Below are positions 1 to 5,561 of a stretch of DNA of 7,137 bases, piece by piece. Source of the DNA: an uncultured Actinomycetes bacterium (lineage in GTDB: Bacteria; Actinomycetota; Thermoleophilia; Solirubrobacterales; Solirubrobacteraceae); contig CALAQT010000399.1 in the NCBI GenBank assembly GCA_937888775.1, forward strand, positions 1 to 7,137, read 5' to 3'. The notes beneath the pieces are model-generated. The model was not told where the DNA came from, made no database searches, and saw only the letters and a program-made list of their open reading frames with translations. The stretch's first letter is position 1; each line of letters begins with the position of its first letter. The translations under genes were made by a program, and so were the position numbers.

Positions 1-466
1 GCGCGGCCTTGATCCGCGTCCCGCGCACGAGCTGATCGCGCCCCGCGCGCACCGAAGCCCGGCGCGGCGCGAACACAGGCACCGGAGCCCCCGCCCACAA
101 CAGCACCGCGAACGTCAACCGACTCGGCCGCCTCGCCCAGCAACTCGCGCAAAAGCACCGGCGGCTCGTCGCGGACGAGCGCGAACCCCGGCGTGATGCA
201 CCACCCGCGATCAGCACGCTGCGCCGCGCGCACCGGATCGCCCGCTCCAGCACCGGGAAGTAGGCCGCGCCGTCGATCAGCACGTCAAGCGCGTTGCCCG
301 CACGCGGCGGCGGATCCCCGGCGGCCCACAAGCGCCCGTCCTCCGGCGGCGTGCGCTGCGCAGAACGCCCAAGCTTGCCCAGCCTGCGAGCATGGTGAGC
401 GCTCGTCAAACGCTCGATCGCGGTCCCCGCAACACGATCCGCGATTCGAAGAACACTCACCGGCAT
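1..466 (-). CDS. Phospholipase D-like / cardiolipin synthase-type protein, N-terminal part, with an apparent compensated frameshift
   Basis: This is the N-terminal part of a PLD-superfamily protein (phosphatidyltransferase or phosphodiesterase on phospholipids or related substrates) running off the left edge. The frame from ATG 466 is open to base 2 (155 codons). Residues about 57-88 contain NALDVLIDGAAYFPVLERAI and RRSVLIAG, typical of the region before the first catalytic motif. Residues 121-155 (VLLWAGAPVPVFAPRRA, then RDQLVRGTRIKA) continue the same family. Between them, residues 88-120 are family-unlike and Arg/Ser/Cys-rich. A neighbouring frame over 206-108 instead reads GWCITPGFALVRDEPP and LLRELLGEAAESVDVR, which fits perfectly. 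A G therefore seems missing near 204-206 and an extra G present near 106-107. The HKD catalytic motifs would lie beyond the edge. GTG 469 is an alternative start; no clear Shine-Dalgarno is seen. Family call is firm; whether the gene is functional, a pseudogene or affected by sequence errors is open. Confidence 0.72.
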   Translation of the reverse strand, partial: MPVSVLRIADRVAGTAIERLTSAHHARRLGKLGRSAQRTPPEDGRLWAAGDPPPRAGNALDVLIDGAAYFPVLERAIRCARRSVLIAGGASRRGSRSSATSRRCFCASCWARRPSRLTFAVLLWAGAPVPVFAPRRASVRAGRDQLVRGTRIKAA

Positions 467-513
467 CACGCCCAGACGATACGACCCCGAGGCGCCGCAC
501 GGGAGGGCGCCGA

Positions 514-744
514 TCAGACTCGTGCGAAGCCGAGATTGCCTTTGGAGCGAGACAGGCCGGCGGCTACCACACCGCCCGCGACGCCAGACGTCGGACAGTG
601 TTGGTGCTGCTGCTGGCGTGGCTTCGCGAGATCGTGAACGGCTGCTTTCAGGGCGTTCTCGATCGTCCGGTGAAGCGCATGGTTGACGTGATGCCCGCCA
701 GTCGACGGCTGATTCCGGATCGTCTTAATTGCAATGATCCGCAC
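514..744 (-). CDS. Possible small hypothetical protein (76 aa)
   Basis: This is a leftward ORF from GTG 744 to a TGA at 516-514, ending 47 bases before the start of the PLD-like gene and in the same direction, so the two could be co-transcribed. Residues 20-40 look helical (NHALHRTIENALKAAVHDLA) and a Gly/Ala-rich stretch near residues 54-64 (VAGGVVAAGL) could be a short hydrophobic helix. By hand count, G/C at third positions is about 70 percent from residue 20 on, which is mildly coding-like. The first 19 codons look less coding and overlap the AT-rich promoter-like segment, so the true start is unclear. I do not recognise a family and see no ribosome binding site. It may simply be a chance frame. 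Confidence 0.22.
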   Translation of the reverse strand: MRIIAIKTIRNQPSTGGHHVNHALHRTIENALKAAVHDLAKPRQQQHQHCPTSGVAGGVVAAGLSRSKGNLGFARV

Positions 745-757
745 AAGCGAGTAAAGT
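729..757 (+). promoter_or_regulatory. Predicted vegetative-type promoter of the membrane protein-catalase block
   Basis: A -35-like TTGCAA (729-734) and a -10-like TAAAGT (752-757) are separated by exactly 17 bases, inside the only clearly AT-rich stretch of the left third of the window. Each box matches the sigma-70 consensus at 4 of 6 positions. Transcription would start near 764 and leave a leader of about 165 nt before the ATG at 930. Confidence 0.42.
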
Positions 758-769
758 TATTTCCCGGAC

Positions 770-779
770 GGTCGCGACC
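770..779. repeat. Perfect 10-bp palindrome (possible operator)
   Basis: GGTCGCGACC is a perfect inverted repeat starting about 6 bp after the predicted transcription start. Its place would suit a repressor site or the start of a leader hairpin, but a perfect 10-mer palindrome can occur by chance in GC-rich DNA. Confidence 0.3.
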
Positions 780-789
780 AAGCCGACCA

Positions 790-824
790 GCCGTCGCTGC
801 AGCTGGGGCTTTTGCCGTCGCTGC
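790..824 (+). repeat. 11-bp direct repeat, 24-bp period
   Basis: GCCGTCGCTGC occurs at 790-800 and again at 814-824, within the predicted leader of the 930 gene. No function can be assigned; it is recorded because both copies are exact. Confidence 0.35.
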
Positions 825-929
825 GACTAGCCGATGTGATTGACCCCCGCCCGCGTGGATTCCTCCGGGGTTCACGGCCCAGCCGGACTTTGCCCGGTCG
901 GGATGAATGACCAATAGGAGGTTCCTCTG

Positions 930-1325
930 ATGTTTAAAGCCAGGGTTGCAGGACCTGCTTCCGCGGTCGATCAAGATGGCCGGCCGGCCAGGGTCTCGCG
1001 TCGGCAGCGTAGGCGTAACGGCACCGGCGCCCGCGGGTTCGCGATGGGCTTGGGTCTGCTCGCCCGCGCTGTGCGCCTGGTGGTCAGCGTCATCGTGCTG
1101 ATCATTGTCGCCGGGATTCTGCTCGTATTGCTCAAGGCCAATCTGACCAACAGCATCGTCTCGACGGTCCACGGCTGGGCGCGCTCGCTCGCCGGTCCGT
1201 TTGACGGCATCTTCAGCTTGCACAACGCGCGAGTCGCGATCGCTGTGAACTGGGGCATCGCCGCGGCTGTCTACCTGCTTGTGGGCGAACTGATCGCGCG
1301 ACTACTCGGCCGCGCCCACCGCTAG
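930..1325 (+). CDS. Small two-helix integral membrane protein of unknown function (131 aa)
   Basis: The start at ATG 930 is chosen because a perfect AGGAGG lies at 916-921, 8 nt upstream; the internal ATG at 1044 has no such site. The N-terminal 45 residues are polar and very basic (RVSRRQRRRNGT at 21-32), suggesting a cytosolic tail. Transmembrane helix 1 spans about residues 46-68 and ends at Lys69. A short loop with an amphipathic stretch follows (SIVSTVHGWARSLAGPFDGIF, split by W83), and helix 2 spans about residues 102-126 (VNWGIAAAVYLLVGELIARL). The pattern NSIV..VH..A..LAGPFDG.F..N.....NWGIAA.VYL resembles uncharacterised actinobacterial membrane proteins; I know no function. It probably heads a transcript that continues into the 31-aa protein and the catalase. 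The same frame continues for 38 coding-like codons after the TAG. Confidence 0.78.
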   Translation: MFKARVAGPASAVDQDGRPARVSRRQRRRNGTGARGFAMGLGLLARAVRLVVSVIVLIIVAGILLVLLKANLTNSIVSTVHGWARSLAGPFDGIFSLHNARVAIAVNWGIAAAVYLLVGELIARLLGRAHR

Positions 1326-1442
1326 CACCCACTCGAGCGCTACGCCGTGGACAAGGTCGCCGACACCCTCACCGGCCGCAACAAGAACCGAGAAGTAGAC
1401 GCACTTGCGCCCGAGCCAACCCAAATGAGACTCGGGAGGTGA
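1326..1442 (+). other. Coding-like in-frame extension after the TAG of the 131-aa gene
   Basis: Directly after TAG 1323-1325 the same frame reads 38 sense codons to TGA 1440-1442, starting HPLERYAVDKVADTLTGRNK. Of the first 21 codons, 20 end in G or C, with GC3 above GC1 above GC2, the periodicity of real coding sequence in this genome. The last codons are less biased. GTG 1347 could start a separate 31-aa ORF, but it has no Shine-Dalgarno. The TGA overlaps GTG 1439 of the next gene as GTGA. The segment may be a C-terminal tail cut off by a nonsense mutation, a readthrough extension or a tiny coupled gene. Confidence 0.4.
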
Positions 1443-1534
1443 CCATCATCACGATTCTGCTCATCATCGTCGTAGTCCTGCTGCTGACCGGCGGCGGATT
1501 CGGCTACCGCCGTCGTGGCCGCCGCGGCGTGTAG
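1439..1534 (+). CDS. Single-helix membrane micro-protein (31 aa)
   Basis: The protein is almost entirely one hydrophobic helix (residues 3-16, IITILLIIVVVLLL) followed by a Gly-rich turn and an aromatic/basic tail, GGGFGYRRRGRRGV. This layout is reminiscent of the very small DUF3309-like bacterial membrane proteins, but the match is by style only. GC3 is about 25 of 30. The start is uncertain. GTG 1439 forms a GTGA overlap with the frame before it, yet the best Shine-Dalgarno, GGGAGGTGA (1434-1442), covers that GTG and would better serve a rare ATC (1445 or 1448) or ATT (1454) start. Re-initiation from the upstream frame would remove that problem. The gene ends 54 bases before the catalase and probably shares its transcript. 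Confidence 0.55.
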   Translation: MTIITILLIIVVVLLLTGGGFGYRRRGRRGV

Positions 1535-1588
1535 TCGCCGGAATCCCAGAGCGCCAGATTTCACCCTCGAGGAAAGAGGAATCAAGTC

Positions 1589-3145
1589 ATGAGCGATGTC
1601 AATCCACCTGCTCGCGACAGCGACAGCAAGCCTCCGGCGACTACCACCGACTCCGGGATCCCGGCGCCCAGCGACGAGTATTCGTTGACGGTCGGCCCTA
1701 CCGGCCCGATCGCGTTGCACGACCACTATGTCGTGCAGAAGATGCAGCACTTCAACCGCGAGCGCGTCCCCGAGCGCGTCGTGCATGCCAAAGGAAGCGG
1801 CGCGCACGGCTTCTTCGAGGTCACCGAGGACCTCACGCAGTTCACGAAGGCCAGCTTTCTCGGGGGGGTCGGCAGGCGCACGCCTGTGTTCGCGCGGTTC
1901 TCGACGGTCGCGGGCGAGCAGGGCTTTCCTGACACCGTCCGTGATCCGCGCGGGTTCGCGCTGAAGTTCTATACCGGGGAGGGCAACTACGACCTGGTCG
2001 GCAACAACACGCCGGTGTTCTTCGTCCGTGACCCGACCAAGTTTCAGGACTTCATCCATTCCCAGAAGCGACTGCCCGATACGGGTATGCGCTCCAACGA
2101 CATGCAGTGGGACTTCTGGACGCTCTCGCCCGAGAGCGCGCATCAGGTCGCGATTCTGATGTCTGACCGCGGAACGCCTCGCAGCTGGCGCAACATGAAC
2201 GGCTACAGCAGCCACACCTACTCATGGGTCAATCAGGCCGGCGAGCGGTTCTGGGTCAAATACCACTTCAAGACCGTCCTGGGCGCCGAGAACTTCACCG
2301 ACGCTGAGGCCAAAGCGATGACGGCCGAGGACCCGGACTTCCATCGTCGCGACCTCCGCGCCGCGATCGATCACGGAGACTTTCCGGAGTGGCGCCTCGA
2401 GATGCAGATCATGCCGCTCGCCGACGCGGCCGACTACCGCTTCAATCCGTTCGATCTGACCAAGATCTGGCCGCACGCCGACTACCCGCCGATCCAGGTC
2501 GGGCGCCTGGTCCTCGACCGTAACCCCGCCAACTTCTTCGCGGAGGTCGAGCAGTCGAGCTTCTCCCCGGCCAACCTCGTGCCCGGCATCGGTCTGAGCC
2601 CGGACAAGATGTTGATGGGAAGGATCTTTTCCTACCACGACACCCATCTGCACCGGATCGGCCCGAACTACGAGCAGCTCCCGATCAACGCCCCCAAGGT
2701 GGCGGTGCACTCCTACAACAAGGATGCGGCGATGACCTATCACCACGCCGGGGCTCAGCCCGTCTATGCCCCCAACAGCTACGGCGGTCCCGAGGCTGAC
2801 CCGCAGCGCGGCGCCGATCTCGGTTGGTCGGTAGACGCCGGCGAGCTCGGACGCTACGCGTATGAGAAGCACGCCGAAGACGACGATTTCGTTCAGCCCG
2901 GCACGCTGTACCGCGAAGTCATGAACGACACCGATCGCGAGCACATCGTGACGAACATCGTCGGTCACGCGAGCGACGAGGTCAGCAAACAAACCCAGCT
3001 ACGCGTGATCGCCTATTGGATCAACGTCGACCCACAGCTCGGAGCGCGGGTGGCCGCCGGCCTTGGACATGGCAACGGGAGTACGGACGGCCACGCCGCC
3101 GCGCAGGCCGCCGAGCTCGTGACAGGACGCGCGAACCGCGCCTGA
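1589..3145 (+). CDS. katA: Monofunctional heme catalase, small-subunit type (518 aa)
   Basis: It disproportionates hydrogen peroxide to water and oxygen in the cytosol (EC 1.11.1.6). The catalase core is complete. Distal His66 sits in RVVHAKGSGAHG, Ser105 in RFSTVAGEQGFPDTVRDPRG, and catalytic Asn139 in DLVGNNTPVFFVRD. The heme-ligand Tyr349 lies in GRIFSYHDTHLHR, with Arg345 beside it. The segment PHADYPPIQVGRLVLDRNP (295-313) is typical of the barrel and wrapping loop. At 518 residues without the C-terminal flavodoxin-like domain of large HPII-type enzymes, it belongs to the small-subunit classes; the last 35 residues are a low-complexity Gly/Ala-rich tail. The ATG is supported by GGAAAGAGGA (1571-1580), 8 nt upstream. 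No catalase-specific operator is evident in the 54-bp gap before it, so regulation is more likely at the promoter far upstream. The symbol katA is by family convention. Confidence 0.97.
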   Translation: MSDVNPPARDSDSKPPATTTDSGIPAPSDEYSLTVGPTGPIALHDHYVVQKMQHFNRERVPERVVHAKGSGAHGFFEVTEDLTQFTKASFLGGVGRRTPVFARFSTVAGEQGFPDTVRDPRGFALKFYTGEGNYDLVGNNTPVFFVRDPTKFQDFIHSQKRLPDTGMRSNDMQWDFWTLSPESAHQVAILMSDRGTPRSWRNMNGYSSHTYSWVNQAGERFWVKYHFKTVLGAENFTDAEAKAMTAEDPDFHRRDLRAAIDHGDFPEWRLEMQIMPLADAADYRFNPFDLTKIWPHADYPPIQVGRLVLDRNPANFFAEVEQSSFSPANLVPGIGLSPDKMLMGRIFSYHDTHLHRIGPNYEQLPINAPKVAVHSYNKDAAMTYHHAGAQPVYAPNSYGGPEADPQRGADLGWSVDAGELGRYAYEKHAEDDDFVQPGTLYREVMNDTDREHIVTNIVGHASDEVSKQTQLRVIAYWINVDPQLGARVAAGLGHGNGSTDGHAAAQAAELVTGRANRA

Positions 3146-3170
3146 GCCACTGTCGAGGGAGCATGCTGCA

Positions 3171-3281
3171 ATGATCTCCACAGCTCCTCGCACTGATCAG
3201 ATCAATCCAGCCACCGCCACCCCCGAGTCCGGGTATGTCGCCTCACGTAGGATTCGCCGCACCCGACTCAACCCCGTTTGA
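3171..3281 (+). CDS. Possible micro-ORF downstream of catalase (36 aa)
   Basis: An ATG at 3171 is preceded by GAGGGAG (3155-3161) at a workable 9-nt distance and opens a frame to TGA 3279-3281. The product is polar, then basic (SRRIRRTRL), with no hydrophobic segment and no recognised family. By hand count only about 63 percent of codons end in G or C, below the neighbouring genes, so coding is doubtful. It lies in the 158-bp gap between the catalase and the permease; I see no convincing terminator there. Confidence 0.25.
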   Translation: MISTAPRTDQINPATATPESGYVASRRIRRTRLNPV

Positions 3282-3303
3282 GATGGCTCGTTAGGTCTGC
3301 ATC

Positions 3304-4317
3304 GTGCTCGTGGGACTCGTTCTAGCTGTGGCCTCTGCGTTTGCGACCAGCGCTGCCTTCTTGTTCAAGCAGCGCGGGGCGGTGGCGGCTCCCGCCGTGG
3401 ATGGCCGCCACCCGCTGCGCAGCGCGGCCGGCCTGTTCGGCTCGAGATGGTGGACTATCGGCTGGCTTGTCGCTTTGGGCGCCTGGTTGTTGCATGTCGG
3501 TGCGCTCTCGCTCGCGCCGCTGTCGATCGTGCAGGCGGTCCTCTCCGGGGGACTCGTGTTCCTGGCGGTCCTCGCCGAGCGCTTCTTTGGCTTTGACCTC
3601 GGCCGCCGGCAATGGATTGGTCTGGTTATCACCGCAGCCGGGCTGGTGGTGGTCGGACTCACTAGCGGCAAGCATCCGGGCGGCGGATCGGCTTTGGCGG
3701 CCCTGATCGGCGTCGAGTGTGGGGTCTTGGTGGGCGGCTCCCTGCTCGTGCTCGCCTCGGTCAAGTTCGACAACACGCACCGCAACGAGGGCATGATGCT
3801 CGCGGTCGGCGCGGGCGCGTTGTTCGGCGTCTCCGATGTCGCGATCAAGTACCTGACGCGCGCGGCGCATGGGGGTGTGCTGGCGCTCGTGAGCCCCTGG
3901 CTGCTGGCGGCGCTTGTCGCGATGGTCGTCGCGTTCTACGCTTCGGCCCGCAGCCTCCAGCTCGGCCCGGGGCTCGAGGTAATCGCGCTCACCTCGGTGG
4001 CCGCCAACGTGGTCGCGATCAGCGGCGGAATCCTGGTCTTCCACGACCCGATCGGGAGCGGGCCAACGCAGATCGTTGAACGTTTGCTGGCGTTCTGCTT
4101 CGTGATCGTTGGCGCCGGGTTGATGCCCGCGCCGCCCCGGGCAAGGAGGGGTCGGCGGACCGCAAAGATCCGCCGCCACGGCGCTGGCCGGTCCGCTTCC
4201 CACTCGCGACCGGGCCACGAAACGCCCAGTCCCGCGAACGCGCAGCCGACGCCAGCCGACGCCACCGTCTCAGCCGCCAACCGCTCTAGCGGCGGCGCAA
4301 GCCAGGATCCAGCGTGA
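3304..4317 (+). CDS. DMT-superfamily (EamA-like) permease with a disordered C-terminal tail (337 aa)
   Basis: This polytopic inner-membrane protein resembles drug/metabolite transporter-type permeases; the substrate cannot be told. About nine helices are visible: residues 1-21, 51-71, 74-92, 103-120, 130-152, 161-183, 190-213, 221-245 and 257-275. Family-like features are the opening GLVLAVASAFATSAAFLFKQ, the SLAPLSIVQAVLSGGLVF segment (69-86) and the internally similar second half (LQLGPGLEVIALTSVAANVV, 218-237). After helix 9 comes a basic patch (RARRGRRTAKIRRH, 279-292) and then a Pro/Ala/Ser-rich tail, which includes a small DNA tandem repeat at 4245-4264. The GTG at 3304 is taken as start because it begins the first helix; only a weak AGGT (3293-3296) precedes it, and GTG 3310 is possible. 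Its stop overlaps the next gene by 4 nt, so they probably form an operon. Confidence 0.85.
   Translation: MLVGLVLAVASAFATSAAFLFKQRGAVAAPAVDGRHPLRSAAGLFGSRWWTIGWLVALGAWLLHVGALSLAPLSIVQAVLSGGLVFLAVLAERFFGFDLGRRQWIGLVITAAGLVVVGLTSGKHPGGGSALAALIGVECGVLVGGSLLVLASVKFDNTHRNEGMMLAVGAGALFGVSDVAIKYLTRAAHGGVLALVSPWLLAALVAMVVAFYASARSLQLGPGLEVIALTSVAANVVAISGGILVFHDPIGSGPTQIVERLLAFCFVIVGAGLMPAPPRARRGRRTAKIRRHGAGRSASHSRPGHETPSPANAQPTPADATVSAANRSSGGASQDPA
4245..4264 (+). repeat. Two tandem 10-bp units inside the permease tail
   Basis: GCCGACGCCA occurs twice in tandem in the part encoding the low-complexity tail of the permease (around PTPADATV). It is most simply replication slippage in unconstrained sequence. 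Confidence 0.5.
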
Positions 4318-5438
4318 ACACGCAGCCTGCCTCCGCCAAGCGGCGGCGCGTGGCTCCGCGCGTGAGAACGGTCGTCGTGTCGCTGATCGTCGCCGGCGGT
4401 GTCGGGCTTGCGGCGCTGGCCCTCACGCGCTTGGACCTCTCGCGCAGTCTGCACGCGCTTACGAACGTCCGGCCAGGGTTCGTCGCCCTTACCTTTGCGC
4501 TGTTGTCCGCGTCATTGATGGCGCGGGCCGAATGCTGGTATGTGATCCTCCGCGGCGCACGGGTCAGCACGCGGATCAGTCGCCTCGTCTCGGCGCGCGC
4601 GACGATGATCGGGGTGATGGTTTCGGCGACCCTGCCCGGACGGCTCGGTGAACCCGCGCGCGTGTTCGTGGTCGCGCAACGCGCCGGTGACCCGCGCAAC
4701 CGCATCGCGCTCGTCGCCGGCACGGTCCTCGCCCAAACGCTGTTAAACATGGCCGCCCTCGTCGCACTCGCCTCCGTGCTGGTCGCCAGCTTCACGCTGT
4801 CCGGCGACGTGGCGTGGGCAATCGGGCTCGCCACGGCCGTTCCGATCGTAGTCGTCGGGGTGATACTCACCGGACCGAGGCTGCTTGACCGAGCCGCGCG
4901 CAAGCCGACGGCGCTAGGTCGCGCGGCCGCCTTCGTGCGTACCGAGACCAAGCGAATACGAGGAGGCTTACGCGTGTTTCGCCGACCGCGTGACGCCTTC
5001 CACGCAACCGCCGCTCAGCTTGCCGCGTGGTCGCTGCAGCTGTTGGCTTGCGACGCGCTGCTCAGCGCATTCGGGATCGCGACGCCCTCACGCCTGGGCA
5101 CGGCGGCGGCCGTGCTGGTTGCGACCAACGTCGCCGCCGTTGTCCCTGTCACACCAGGAAACGTCGGTGTCTTCCAGGCCGCCTGCGTCGCCGTCCTCGT
5201 CGCATACGGCGTCGGTGCTGGCCGCGCACTCGCCTACGGGATTGCGCTGCAACTACTCGAAGTGACAACAGCCATCGCCCTCGGATTGCCAGCCCTGCTC
5301 GCGGAAGGACTCAGGCCGCGTGACCTGCGACTGGCAACCCAGCGTGCGGTCGTACCTCCTAACCGCCCGAAACCGCCAAGCGAACCTCGCCCCGGCACGC
5401 CGCCAGCTGACCGTGCCGCTGCGGACCCCGGGAGCTAG
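4314..5438 (+). CDS. UPF0104 / LPG_synthase_TM family flippase-like membrane protein (374 aa)
   Basis: This belongs to the family of the membrane part of lysylphosphatidylglycerol synthase (MprF-like) and YbhN/AglD-like proteins, linked to moving or modifying lipids and lipid-linked intermediates. No soluble aminoacyl-transferase domain is present, so it is not itself an LPG synthase. Helices fall near residues 18-38, 53-75, 93-108, 131-158, 165-187, 231-255, 261-279, 284-301 and 305-330. Two family signatures are clear: ATLPGRLGEPARVFVVAQRA (105-124) and VVPVTPGNVGVFQAACVAVL (276-295). The last 30 residues are Pro-rich and probably disordered. The GTG start at 4314 shares its bases with the TGA of the permease (GTGA), which implies translational coupling and a shared membrane task. 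A terminator is not evident in the 123 bp before the convergent regulator gene. Confidence 0.9.
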   Translation: MNTQPASAKRRRVAPRVRTVVVSLIVAGGVGLAALALTRLDLSRSLHALTNVRPGFVALTFALLSASLMARAECWYVILRGARVSTRISRLVSARATMIGVMVSATLPGRLGEPARVFVVAQRAGDPRNRIALVAGTVLAQTLLNMAALVALASVLVASFTLSGDVAWAIGLATAVPIVVVGVILTGPRLLDRAARKPTALGRAAAFVRTETKRIRGGLRVFRRPRDAFHATAAQLAAWSLQLLACDALLSAFGIATPSRLGTAAAVLVATNVAAVVPVTPGNVGVFQAACVAVLVAYGVGAGRALAYGIALQLLEVTTAIALGLPALLAEGLRPRDLRLATQRAVVPPNRPKPPSEPRPGTPPADRAAADPGS

Positions 5439-5561
5439 CAGGCGATCCGGGCTTCACGGTAGCCAGTTCGCTCATGTCGAGTCCGGAGCCAGGCGCGGTG
5501 CCAACGAAACGTTGCAGCGTGAGTCTGCCGCACGCCCGATCCTCAGCGCCCGAGGCGAGCC

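Larger units (their letters stand above)
467..929. other. Intergenic region upstream of the divergent PLD-like and membrane-protein genes
   Basis: No gene is convincingly supported in these 463 bases. The stretch holds a weak leftward small ORF (514-744), an AT-rich segment at 721-762 with a rightward promoter candidate, the perfect palindrome at 770-779 and the direct repeat at 790-824. It ends with a strong Shine-Dalgarno at 916-921. Long open frames on the plus strand here give Arg/Pro/Ala-rich translations with no family resemblance, as expected of non-coding GC-rich DNA. Confidence 0.5.

Noticed and set aside
193..843. Rightward open frame of 216 codons in the left region
   Set aside because: Its translation is Arg/Pro/Ala-rich without domains, and it runs antisense over the recognisable PLD-like coding sequence.
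467..929. Remnant of an insertion sequence in the left intergenic region
   Set aside because: No terminal inverted repeats, target-site duplication or transposase-like residues could be found in any frame.
648..1223. Leftward open frame of 191 codons
   Set aside because: It is antisense to the 131-aa membrane protein, which has a perfect Shine-Dalgarno and clear helices; the translation is polar low-complexity.
1340..2215. Long leftward frames (1340-2215 and 2222-2992) opposite the catalase
   Set aside because: These are typical antisense shadows of a GC-rich gene; the catalase on the plus strand is unmistakable.
3231..3236. GGGTAT as a stress sigma factor (SigB-type) -10 box
   Set aside because: No GTTT-like -35 element lies 14-16 bp upstream.
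3248..3253. TAGGAT as a -10 box for the permease operon
   Set aside because: It is a fair -10 alone, but no -35-like sequence is found at the right distance.
3322..4218. Leftward frame of 298 codons opposite the permease
   Set aside because: Arg/Asp/Gln-rich shadow translation with no family features; the plus strand encodes a proper helix pattern.
5502..5514. Inverted repeat CAACGAAACGTTG in the convergent gap as a terminator
   Set aside because: The stem is only 5 bp and there is no T-run on either side, so I do not call it a terminator.
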